Source: a bacterium
Lineage (GTDB): Bacteria > Eremiobacterota > Eremiobacteria > Baltobacterales > Baltobacteraceae
Direction: 5' to 3'
DNA length: 5,605 nt
NCBI GenBank assembly: GCA_021782295.1
Contig: JAJXVC010000130.1
Location: 1 to 5,605 of the forward strand
Each line of letters begins with the position of its first letter. The stretch's first letter is position 1. The notes beneath the pieces are model-generated. The model was not told the DNA's origin. It was given only the letters and a program-made list of their open reading frames with translations, and searched no databases. Below are positions 1-5,605 of this stretch, piece after piece. Made by a program: the position numbers and the translations under genes.

Positions 1-542
1 GCAAGGGCGAGCGCAAAGGGGAGCAAACGCGCCTCGGTCACGCCGAAAAACGTCGTGTAGAAGGTCCAGTTTGCGATATTGAAGGTGAAGCCGAGTGCGA
101 ACGCCATCAAAAATAGCGGCCCCGTGAGACGCCGCGGCACGCCGACGGCGAGCATCGTCGGGAGGACGATGGAGCCAACCATCACGATCGCTCCGAGCCC
201 CGAGAGCGAGATGAAGAGTACGGCGGTGATCGCGCAGAGCACCAGCGCGAAGAGCAGCGGATTCTCGCCGCCATATTCGGCGGCGAGGTTCACGATGGCG
301 CGCGCGATCCCGGTATCGATCGTGACGCGACCGAGCAAAGCTCCGAATATGACCGCGGCATAGGCCGGTGCAAGGACCGTGACTCCGCCCGAAAAAACCG
401 CGCCGAGATGCGTCGCGGGGACGCCCGCTGCAATGCAGAGCGCGAGCGCCATCAAGGGAATCGCCAGCAGTGCAGGCAGCATGCGCCGCACCATGAGCGC
501 AGCGCAGAGCGCGAAGACCGCGAGCATAAGCAGCGCGCTCAT
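1..542 (-). CDS. Partial multi-pass membrane transporter, ion transporter superfamily-like (GntP/CitM/DcuC-type)
   Basis: This is the N-terminal 180 residues of an integral membrane protein; the rest lies beyond the left edge. The reverse strand reads open from ATG at 542 to base 1 and is strongly hydrophobic. Likely membrane segments lie near residues 3-18, 22-41, 47-71, 95-118, 120-135 and 143-166. The Gly-rich segment VIFGALLGRVTIDTGIARAI (64-83) and the following Leu/Ile-rich helices resemble gluconate, citrate and C4-dicarboxylate permeases of the ion transporter superfamily. That assignment rests on pattern memory only, and the substrate is unknown. The ATG overlaps the TGA of the upstream hexosaminidase gene (ATGA), so the two are almost certainly co-transcribed and translationally coupled. 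No strong Shine-Dalgarno sequence precedes it. The pairing suggests import of a product of the hydrolase, such as an amino sugar derivative or acid, but this is inference. A different polytopic carrier family is possible. Confidence 0.75.
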   Translation of the reverse strand, partial: MSALLMLAVFALCAALMVRRMLPALLAIPLMALALCIAAGVPATHLGAVFSGGVTVLAPAYAAVIFGALLGRVTIDTGIARAIVNLAAEYGGENPLLFALVLCAITAVLFISLSGLGAIVMVGSIVLPTMLAVGVPRRLTGPLFLMAFALGFTFNIANWTFYTTFFGVTEARLLPFALAL

Positions 543-2506
543 GGAATCCGTAAGACCGTATCGAGCGGCGGCAGAGTTCCGTGCGCGATGAAATCGTTAT
601 AGGTCGCCCGTTGAATGAGGTCGGCGCGACGAATCGACCGTTGCGCCGCCAGGTGATAGCGCTCGAGATTCGAGGCGAGGTGCCCCGGGCGGCTTTCGTT
701 TTTCCACGCGCGCGCATAGAGCGGCGCGAGCCCTTCGTACCAATCGCGCAACTCCCAGAACCAGTATTTACACCACAAGAGATCGCGGAACGAGGGCCCG
801 TTTTTTTCGCCGATATGCGCCCGCGCATCGCGATAGTAGTACCGAACTTCGTGCGCGATCTGGTAGGCTCGCGCGAGTACGTCGATGCGCCGCGCCGCCA
901 CGAACTCGGCAAACGCGGCGCCGCGATGTGCTCGTGGCGTATGCGTGAGCAGATGCTGTTCGACGCGTTCGGCCTCCAGCCGCACCGCCGAAAGGTCGAT
1001 GCCCTTCATCGCGGATTGATTCTCCGGAAGAAACGGATCGCTCCAAAAGAGGCGATCGGTCCATTCATGCGGCGCTGCGTCGAGGCGATGCACCGCATCG
1101 GCGAGCGCGAGAATATCGCGCGCATAGCGCGGATCGTTGCTTGCGAAGAACGCATGCGGGAATGCACGTGCGAAGGTGCGCGGCGAAAGGTCGCGCGCAT
1201 CCCACGCATCAGCGGCGGCATAGAGCACCGGATACCACGTCGTCGCATAGAGCGTCTCGCCGTCGTCGTGCCAAACGGTTTGGAAGAGGCCGAGCACATG
1301 CGCGGCCTTTCCTTCATCGATGAATCGGCGTTCGTTGGGAATCGCCGTATCGAGATCGGGAAAAATCTCGCTCCAATTGTTCGCTCCGGGTGCGACCATC
1401 TGTTGGAACCCGTCCTTCGCGACGAGATCGATGTACTTGGTAAACGAGCGATCGTTCCCGTAATGCCAGTTAATCAAGACGACGTTGCGCGGTAGCAGCG
1501 GCGCGATCGCCGGATCGGCCTCCACTCCATCGTCCCAGAGCATCGTGCGCGCACCCGAGGGCGCAATCGTTGCCGCGAGCGCATCGATATGGTCGGCGTA
1601 AACGCGCGCTTTGCCGAGTTTTTTCACCAGCGCCGCGCTCTGTCCGTCGCCGAGCATCGCGGTTTCATCCGAGCCGATGTGAAAAAACGGCGGATGCGGA
1701 ACGACCGCGAGTTCCTGCCGAACTAAACGTTCGGCGTACGCGAGCCCCGCCGGGTTTGCAGGCGAGAGCAAAAATCCGTGCGGCAACTCGGCCATCGCCG
1801 CATAACGCTCGTATTTCAACGTGTTATGCATGTGCGCGAAGGTCTGTTGCTCCGGAATCAGCGCAACGTGAAATCGCGCCGCGTAGCGCGCAAGTTCGCC
1901 GAGTTGCTTCGGGGTAATACCGTCGAGCGGCGCCGGAAGCGGGTCGGTCGGGCTGACGAACGTATTTTCCATGTACGGCGAGTAGCCGTTCATCTTGAAG
2001 GCGGCAATGGTGCGGATTCGCCGACGAAAATACCGCATCGTCGGCAACGGCCCGCGCGAGACGTCGTCGGAGAGAATCCGCCACTGCAGCGCCGGTGCGT
2101 CGACGATGCGCACGCAGGGTACCACCGCATGCGTACCTCGGAGGCTCAGTAATTGGGCGAGCGTCGTCATCGCATAGAACGCGCCGGCGGCGTCCCCCGA
2201 AACGATCCGGGCGTCGCCGTTGCGGACCGTGAGCCGGTAGGCCTGCGCCGGCATCTTTTCGTGGATGAAGCGAATCGCGGGCGCTTTCGATACGCGAAGT
2301 GCCGCGAGTCTCAGGTGCGCGCGCCGACGATCGAGGATTTCGACGCCTCCGGGATCCGCTGCGGCCGCGATGCTCTCGGGCGCGCGCTCGGAGCGGCAGC
2401 GAATCGTGACGATGCTGCGCGGTCGAGGCAAGAGGGCCGGCGTTTGGCCCAGGGCGGCGCCCGTCGTGGCGAGCGCTAGCGCGAGGGTTCCGAGTACGCG
2501 AAGCAT
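539..2506 (-). CDS. Exported glycoside hydrolase family 20 (beta-N-acetylhexosaminidase-like)
   Basis: This is probably an exo-hydrolase removing terminal GlcNAc or GalNAc (or related sugars) from glycans in the periplasm or outside the cell. Numbering assumes the ATG at 2506 (655 aa). A signal peptide spans about residues 1-21 (cleavage near ALG-Q). A GH20b-like N-terminal domain follows, with QAYRLTV (88-94) and GAFYAMTTLAQLL (108-120). The TIM barrel starts near WRILSDDVSRG (142-152), where R143 matches the sugar-binding Arg. The hallmark HIGSDET (276-282) gives the Asp280-Glu281 pair: in this family Asp positions the 2-acetamido group and Glu is the acid/base. MLWDD (322-326), NWHYG (346-350) and TVWHDDGE (410-417) supply expected active-site aromatics and acids. 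The last ~180 residues are a mostly helical extension. An in-frame TTG at 2545 would add 13 residues and create a Tat-like RRGMLR motif; neither start has a good ribosome site. The stop overlaps the transporter start. Confidence 0.88.
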   Translation of the reverse strand: MLRVLGTLALALATTGAALGQTPALLPRPRSIVTIRCRSERAPESIAAAADPGGVEILDRRRAHLRLAALRVSKAPAIRFIHEKMPAQAYRLTVRNGDARIVSGDAAGAFYAMTTLAQLLSLRGTHAVVPCVRIVDAPALQWRILSDDVSRGPLPTMRYFRRRIRTIAAFKMNGYSPYMENTFVSPTDPLPAPLDGITPKQLGELARYAARFHVALIPEQQTFAHMHNTLKYERYAAMAELPHGFLLSPANPAGLAYAERLVRQELAVVPHPPFFHIGSDETAMLGDGQSAALVKKLGKARVYADHIDALAATIAPSGARTMLWDDGVEADPAIAPLLPRNVVLINWHYGNDRSFTKYIDLVAKDGFQQMVAPGANNWSEIFPDLDTAIPNERRFIDEGKAAHVLGLFQTVWHDDGETLYATTWYPVLYAAADAWDARDLSPRTFARAFPHAFFASNDPRYARDILALADAVHRLDAAPHEWTDRLFWSDPFLPENQSAMKGIDLSAVRLEAERVEQHLLTHTPRAHRGAAFAEFVAARRIDVLARAYQIAHEVRYYYRDARAHIGEKNGPSFRDLLWCKYWFWELRDWYEGLAPLYARAWKNESRPGHLASNLERYHLAAQRSIRRADLIQRATYNDFIAHGTLPPLDTVLRIP

Positions 2507-2545
2507 GCCCCGGCGGTTATCGCCAACGGGAGGCTTTCCTTTCAA

Positions 2546-2574
2546 AAAATAGCAGGCGAGCAGGTGCCTCCCGA
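2546..2574 (-). promoter_or_regulatory. Weak candidate promoter for the hydrolase-transporter operon
   Basis: On the reverse strand, TGC followed by TATTTT (2554-2546) resembles an extended -10 element, matching TATAAT at four of six positions. A poor -35 match (TCGGGA, 2574-2569) lies 17 bases upstream. Transcription would start near 2539, just inside the alternative TTG start at 2545, which would favour the ATG at 2506. The matches are weak and could be chance. Confidence 0.2.
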
Positions 2575-2611
2575 TGCCGAAGCGGAAGGTGCGAACGGTA
2601 AACGCTCACGT

Positions 2612-2618
2612 AGGGAGG
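2612..2618 (+). promoter_or_regulatory. Strong Shine-Dalgarno site for the first FecR-domain gene
   Basis: AGGGAGG lies 9 bases before GTG 2628. This fixes GTG 2628 as the start over the in-frame ATG at 2574, because the product then begins directly with a signal peptide. Confidence 0.8.
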
Positions 2619-2627
2619 ATATCGACC

Positions 2628-3599
2628 GTGAAACGACTCGCCCTGCTGCTGGTCGCTCTCTCGCTTGTCTGCGCTCGCCCCGTTGGGGCTGCGACGATTA
2701 ACCAGTTGCAAAACCTCCGCGGTAGCGTGTCCTACCAGCGTGGCGCCGGAAAACCGCAAGCCTTGCCGCAACGGACGGCGATTGCACTGAGCGACAACGA
2801 CTACGCGCTCACCGGTGCAGGCAACTCACTTGCGGGAATCACGTTACCGGATAGCTCGCGCATCGAGATGGCCGCCGATACGCGCGTCCAGCTCTCGTAT
2901 TTCCGCCAATCGCGGATCGCACACGCGAAGTTCCTCGTCTACCAGGGGAAGGTACGCTTCCGCATCGAGCATCCGCAGGGCGCACGTGCAGATTACGTCT
3001 TTCAGACGCCGAGCGCGCAGATGGCGGTCCGCGGAACTTTCGGCGACTTCCTTGTCTCGCCGACGAAACTCATCGTCAACGTGTACTCGGTCAGCAATCC
3101 GAAATTGCCGGTCGAGGTCACGTTCAAAAACGGGAAGAAAGTTTTTCTCGGTGCCGGACAGTCGCTGATCGCCACCTTCGCCGGAGCGCAGGCCGCCGTC
3201 ACCGTCGGGAATATCAGTCGGCAATCGCTCTCGAATTTCTCGGAGTTCACGACGCCGAAGGGCGTTCCGGGGATCCTGAGTAGCAGCGGCGCAGGCAGTG
3301 CCGCCGCAACCACCACGACCGCCGCAGTCGTCGGCGGCACCGCGGCAGCGGCAGCGGCCAGCGGCTCGAAGGGCGGCAGCGCGCAGCCGACCGCACCACC
3401 GACCCCGACCGTCGTGATTCCGATCGGCAGCCTCAACTGCCCGAGCCCGCCACCCGGCGCTCCGGGAGTACCCGATGCCGCGCCCACGCCCTGCGGATCG
3501 CAGCCGATCGCACCACCGGGAAGGCCGCCGCTGAAGGGCGCGCTCGCCGTCGGCGCGTTCGTCGCGCTCGGTCTCGCCGGTCGTCGCATCAAGAAATGA
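2628..3599 (+). CDS. Exported FecR-domain protein with low-complexity linker and C-terminal membrane anchor
   Basis: The product is 323 aa from GTG 2628, chosen for its AGGGAGG site and signal peptide (residues 1-21, cleavage near VGA-A). A FecR-type beta-rich domain spans about 28-195. It has a GSVSYQR entry strand (32-38), LPDSSRIEMAADTRVQL (73-89), GKVRFRI (107-113), the family signature TPSAQMAVRGTFGDFLV (127-143) and a closing strand near 186-193. An Ala/Thr-rich stretch (223-245) and a Pro-rich linker with the only two mature cysteines (C271, C289) follow. A final hydrophobic segment (about 304-317) ends in the basic tail RRIKK. Unlike classical FecR, there is no cytoplasmic N-terminal anti-sigma segment, so the FecR domain should sit outside the inner membrane. 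It is the first gene of an operon with a paralog 4 bases downstream. The exact function and ligand are unknown. Confidence 0.85.
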   Translation: MKRLALLLVALSLVCARPVGAATINQLQNLRGSVSYQRGAGKPQALPQRTAIALSDNDYALTGAGNSLAGITLPDSSRIEMAADTRVQLSYFRQSRIAHAKFLVYQGKVRFRIEHPQGARADYVFQTPSAQMAVRGTFGDFLVSPTKLIVNVYSVSNPKLPVEVTFKNGKKVFLGAGQSLIATFAGAQAAVTVGNISRQSLSNFSEFTTPKGVPGILSSSGAGSAAATTTTAAVVGGTAAAAAASGSKGGSAQPTAPPTPTVVIPIGSLNCPSPPPGAPGVPDAAPTPCGSQPIAPPGRPPLKGALAVGAFVALGLAGRRIKK

Positions 3600-3603
3600 C
3601 GAC

Positions 3604-4329
3604 ATGAGAATCCTTGCACTTGTGTTGCTTGCGACGATTCCGCTCGTCGCAAGCGCGCAAGGAGGAAAGCTGCTGGAGAACAGACACGGCAGCGTTTCCT
3701 ACCAACGCGCAGGTGCTCGGGCCGTTCCGCTCGCCGAGCGCGCAAACGTCAATCTCAGCGACGGCGACGAGGCGATTACCGGCGCGCGTTCGCTCGGCGC
3801 GGTGACCCTGCCGGATAGTACGCAAATCCTCATCGGGGCCTCGACACGCGTCCGACTCGCATTTTTCAACCAAGCCGAAGAGACGTCGGCGAAATTTATT
3901 GTCAAAGATGGGCGGATTCGTTTCGCCGTTCATCACCCACACGGCGCAAAAGCAAACTACCTTTTTTCAACGCCGACATCACAGATCGCCGTTCGTGGAA
4001 CGCAAGGCGACATCGAAGTCGATGAGAGCGGAACGCTTCATCTCAACGTCTACGAACTCGGCAATCCCAATCTACCGGTCGTCGTCACCACCACCGGCGG
4101 GAAACGTTATCGCGTTGCGGCCGGCCAAGGCCTGGTAGCGCAGGTGGTCAACGGCGTGGTGCAGGTTCAGGTTGGGAAACTCACGCAAGCACTCGTCGAT
4201 CGATTTACGGGCGATTTTGGGTTGCCGGCGAATTGGAACCAACTCAAGAACACGATCATTCAAAAGGCCGCAAACCAATTGCCGGCACCCCCGAGCCTAC
4301 CGATTCCGATTCCGTTACCGCCGCGATAG
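3604..4329 (+). CDS. Exported FecR-domain protein, tandem paralog without membrane anchor
   Basis: The product is 241 aa with a signal peptide (residues 1-18, cleavage near ASA-Q), so it is predicted to be periplasmic or secreted. The FecR-like domain (about 22-192) aligns along its whole length with the preceding gene product. Shared blocks include GSVSYQR (29-35), the LPDS segment (69-72), TRVRLAFF (81-88), AKFIV with GRIRF, TPTSQIAVRGTQGD (123-136), LNVYELGNPNLPV (147-159) and a GK...GQ segment (166-175). It lacks the Ala/Thr linker, cysteines and hydrophobic tail of its neighbour, and ends instead in a short Pro-rich tail (227-240). ATG 3604 lies 4 bases after the upstream stop with only a weak AAGAA ahead of it, suggesting translational coupling. 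The arrangement points to local duplication followed by divergence into anchored and soluble forms. The role is not known from sequence. Confidence 0.83.
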   Translation: MRILALVLLATIPLVASAQGGKLLENRHGSVSYQRAGARAVPLAERANVNLSDGDEAITGARSLGAVTLPDSTQILIGASTRVRLAFFNQAEETSAKFIVKDGRIRFAVHHPHGAKANYLFSTPTSQIAVRGTQGDIEVDESGTLHLNVYELGNPNLPVVVTTTGGKRYRVAAGQGLVAQVVNGVVQVQVGKLTQALVDRFTGDFGLPANWNQLKNTIIQKAANQLPAPPSLPIPIPLPPR

Positions 4330-4344
4330 CATACGACGAGCGCC

Positions 4345-5415
4345 ATGAATGGATTGATCGCGCTGCTGACGCTTTCGCTGTTGCTCGCCGCGGCGCTTGC
4401 GTTTTATGCCGTCACCATTTTACGGCGCTATCTCGCCGAACGCGACGAACACCGCCGCGTCCGCGCGCTCTTCACGCGGTACGTCCCCCCTCCGGTCGTT
4501 GAAGAATTGCTCGCACGGAAAGATCCGCGCCTTTTTGAAGCGCGCCAGTACTATGCAACGATTCTTTCGTGCCGCATCCGCAATTTTGCGCTCGTCGCCG
4601 AAGAGCTCAGCGCCGAAGAAACGCTTGCGTATCTTAATGAATTCTATGCCGTCATCGGAAAAGCGGTGCAACGGCACCGGGGTATTATCGAAAGCCTCCG
4701 CGGCGAAACGGTAACGGCGGTGTTCGGTGTTTTGGTCGAAGAGCATTTTCAAGAAGAACGCGCGTTGCGCGCCGCTCTCGATATCGCCCGCATGATGAAG
4801 GCGATGGAAGCGCAATGGAGTTCGCAGGGGCGCAAAATCTTACACGTCGGCATCGGCGTGAACTCGGGAACGATCGTCGCGGGCGATACGGGCTACCAAC
4901 AACGGCGCGAATTCGCAATCGTCGGCAACCCGGCACAAGTGGCGGCGAGCCTGGAAGGTGCTTCTGAGGAGCTCAACGCCGGGATCCTCGCTTCGGAGGC
5001 AACCTTCGATGTCGTGCGCGAGCTCTTCGTCGGCGTACCGGCGAGTTCGCTCCCGCTTCGCGGCCTCAAGCGATTGCACTCCGCCTATGTTATTCGCGGG
5101 CTTACGCGCCGCGCGGGCAGCGAATCGGCGATCTCGTTACCACGACGCGAGAGTGTGGCACGAACGGTCCTGCGCGAAGAGGAACCGACAACGCTCTACG
5201 AAGCCGCCGAAGCGACGCCCGCAGCATCGGTCGACGAGCGCGTTGCCGCCAACGCCCCCGCTCGCGCGGAGCGCTTTCTCGCGCCGACGCATCTACGACC
5301 CGAATCGGCGCGCTTCTCGCAACTCGACGACGAGCAAGCGGTGCTCCCCGACCCTCCGCTGGTCACCGGAACCTACGAGGACGACCAAGGACCGCCGATT
5401 CAACTACCGCCCTAA
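4345..5415 (+). CDS. Membrane-anchored class III nucleotidyl cyclase homology protein, probably catalytically inactive
   Basis: The product is 356 aa. One membrane helix (residues 4-26) is followed by RR, then a cytoplasmic linker with the typical pre-cyclase motif RALFTRYVPPPVVEELLA (40-57). A class III cyclase fold spans about 69-252: ATILSCRIRNF (71-81), GIIESLRGETVTAVFG (113-128), GIGVNSGTIVAGDTG (169-183) and RREFAIVGNPAQVAASLE (187-204). The fold is clear but the active site is not. The first metal Asp is R77, the second is E121, the base-selecting Lys is S117, the second base-selecting position is A191, and the transition-state Asn and Arg are Q198 and S202. Cyclase activity is therefore unlikely; a scaffold or nucleotide-sensing role is inferred. 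Residues about 255-356 are a charged, Pro-rich, probably disordered tail. The gene lies 15 bases after the second FecR gene, in the same operon. No extracellular sensor domain is present. Confidence 0.87.
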   Translation: MNGLIALLTLSLLLAAALAFYAVTILRRYLAERDEHRRVRALFTRYVPPPVVEELLARKDPRLFEARQYYATILSCRIRNFALVAEELSAEETLAYLNEFYAVIGKAVQRHRGIIESLRGETVTAVFGVLVEEHFQEERALRAALDIARMMKAMEAQWSSQGRKILHVGIGVNSGTIVAGDTGYQQRREFAIVGNPAQVAASLEGASEELNAGILASEATFDVVRELFVGVPASSLPLRGLKRLHSAYVIRGLTRRAGSESAISLPRRESVARTVLREEEPTTLYEAAEATPAASVDERVAANAPARAERFLAPTHLRPESARFSQLDDEQAVLPDPPLVTGTYEDDQGPPIQLPP

Positions 5416-5494
5416 CCCGAGCACATCTACCTCGGCCCGCCGCGCGTTGATAGAGGTGCGGGTAGAGCTCCGCAAGGTCGCGAATATCGACACC
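5416..5494 (+). other. Short intergenic gap before the sigma factor gene
   Basis: These 79 bases separate the cyclase-like gene from the sigma factor. A 5-base inverted repeat (CCGAG at 5417-5421, CTCGG at 5431-5435, loop of 9) has no following T-run and is too weak to call a terminator. No clear promoter was recognised. If the sigma factor starts at TTG 5447 or GTG 5456 the gap shrinks to 31-40 bases, which would favour read-through. Confidence 0.35.
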
Positions 5495-5605
5495 GTGAGC
5501 GACGATGCCGAACGCCTGATGGAACGGGTGCGAGCGCGCGATGCAGTTGCCTTCGAACAGCTCTACGACGAACATCATCGTATCGTCTGGTCGATTGCGA
5601 TGCGA
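5495..5605 (+). CDS. Partial ECF-family RNA polymerase sigma factor (N-terminus)
   Basis: Thirty-seven codons are visible from GTG 5495 before the window ends. The pattern LMERVRARDAVAFEQLYDEH (8-27) and IVWSIAMR (30-37) matches the start of sigma region 2 in ECF sigma factors: a Leu near the start, an acidic residue before the AFE motif, LYDEH, then a hydrophobic helix ending AMR. Such proteins bind core RNA polymerase and direct it to stress or envelope-response promoters. The start is uncertain, because in-frame GTG 5456 and TTG 5447 would extend the product by 13 or 16 residues and no start has a good ribosome site. It lies on the same strand, 79 bases after the cyclase-like gene, so it may belong to that operon or head its own. 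Regions 2.4 and 4 and any linked anti-sigma gene lie outside the window. Confidence 0.75.
   Translation, partial: MSDDAERLMERVRARDAVAFEQLYDEHHRIVWSIAMR

Larger units (their letters stand above)
2507..2627. promoter_or_regulatory. Divergent intergenic region between the hydrolase and FecR operons
   Basis: This 121-base gap (82 bases if the hydrolase starts at TTG 2545) separates two divergently transcribed operons and must carry or adjoin the promoters for both. I see no convincing sigma-70 -35/-10 pair on the plus strand and no clear inverted-repeat operator. The only clear signal is the ribosome binding site of the first FecR gene at 2612-2618. Confidence 0.4.

Noticed and set aside
581..1495. 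Long plus-strand open frame (304 codons) opposite the GH20 gene
   Set aside because: It lies wholly antisense to a gene with clear catalytic motifs. Its translation is Arg-rich with no domain pattern, as expected for a shadow frame in GC-rich DNA.
2844..3745. Two long minus-strand open frames (about 250 codons each) over the FecR genes
   Set aside because: Both are antisense to the conserved FecR domain. One is Arg/Gly-rich and the other mirrors the Ala/Pro linker, so composition explains them.
4301..4317. Short ATTCCG direct repeat at the end of the second FecR gene
   Set aside because: It is only two copies and simply encodes the Pro-Ile-Pro-Ile tail; not a meaningful repeat array.
5417..5435. 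Small inverted repeat after the cyclase-like gene
   Set aside because: A 5-bp stem with a 9-base loop and no T-run is too weak for an intrinsic terminator.
5363..5578. Minus-strand 71-codon frame at the right edge
   Set aside because: It overlaps the plus-strand sigma factor N-terminus, which has a recognisable family pattern; the minus frame shows none.
2628..5605. Reading the FecR genes plus sigma factor as a classical FecI/FecR iron-uptake regulator
   Set aside because: Gene order is reversed, both FecR proteins have cleavable-type signal peptides and no cytoplasmic anti-sigma segment, and no TonB-dependent receptor is visible.

Overview
This is a compact, GC-rich (roughly 60% by eye), almost fully coding bacterial window with six genes in two divergent groups. 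The host looks like a two-membrane environmental bacterium: three products carry signal peptides, a class III cyclase-fold protein is present, and an ECF sigma factor begins at the right edge. The base composition and gene mix would suit lineages such as Candidatus Eremiobacterota (WPS-2) or Acidobacteriota. No taxonomic marker is present, so this is a weak guess.

Left half, minus strand (1-2506 or 2545): an exported GH20 beta-N-acetylhexosaminidase-like enzyme is followed, with a 4-base ATGA overlap, by a polytopic membrane transporter resembling the GntP/CitM/DcuC group of the ion transporter superfamily. The transporter runs off the left edge. Together they look like a small unit for releasing and taking up sugars or their breakdown products.

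Right half, plus strand (2628-5415): two tandem paralogous FecR-domain exported proteins (gap 4 bases) are followed after 15 bases by a single-pass membrane protein with a class III adenylate/guanylate cyclase homology domain. In that domain, every position I can align to a catalytic residue is substituted, so it is probably a pseudo-cyclase. The N-terminal 37 codons of an ECF-type sigma factor (5495 onward) follow after 79 bases and run off the right edge.

How the parts may work together (inference): the FecR proteins are exported and lack the cytoplasmic anti-sigma segment of classical FecR, so this is not an ordinary FecI/FecR pair. The layout suggests an envelope module in which secreted or anchored FecR-fold proteins act with a membrane-bound, catalytically dead cyclase-fold protein. 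The neighbouring sigma factor may or may not belong to it. The divergent intergenic region (about 2507-2627) should hold the promoters of both groups. No RNA genes, mobile elements, CRISPR arrays or convincing terminators were seen.
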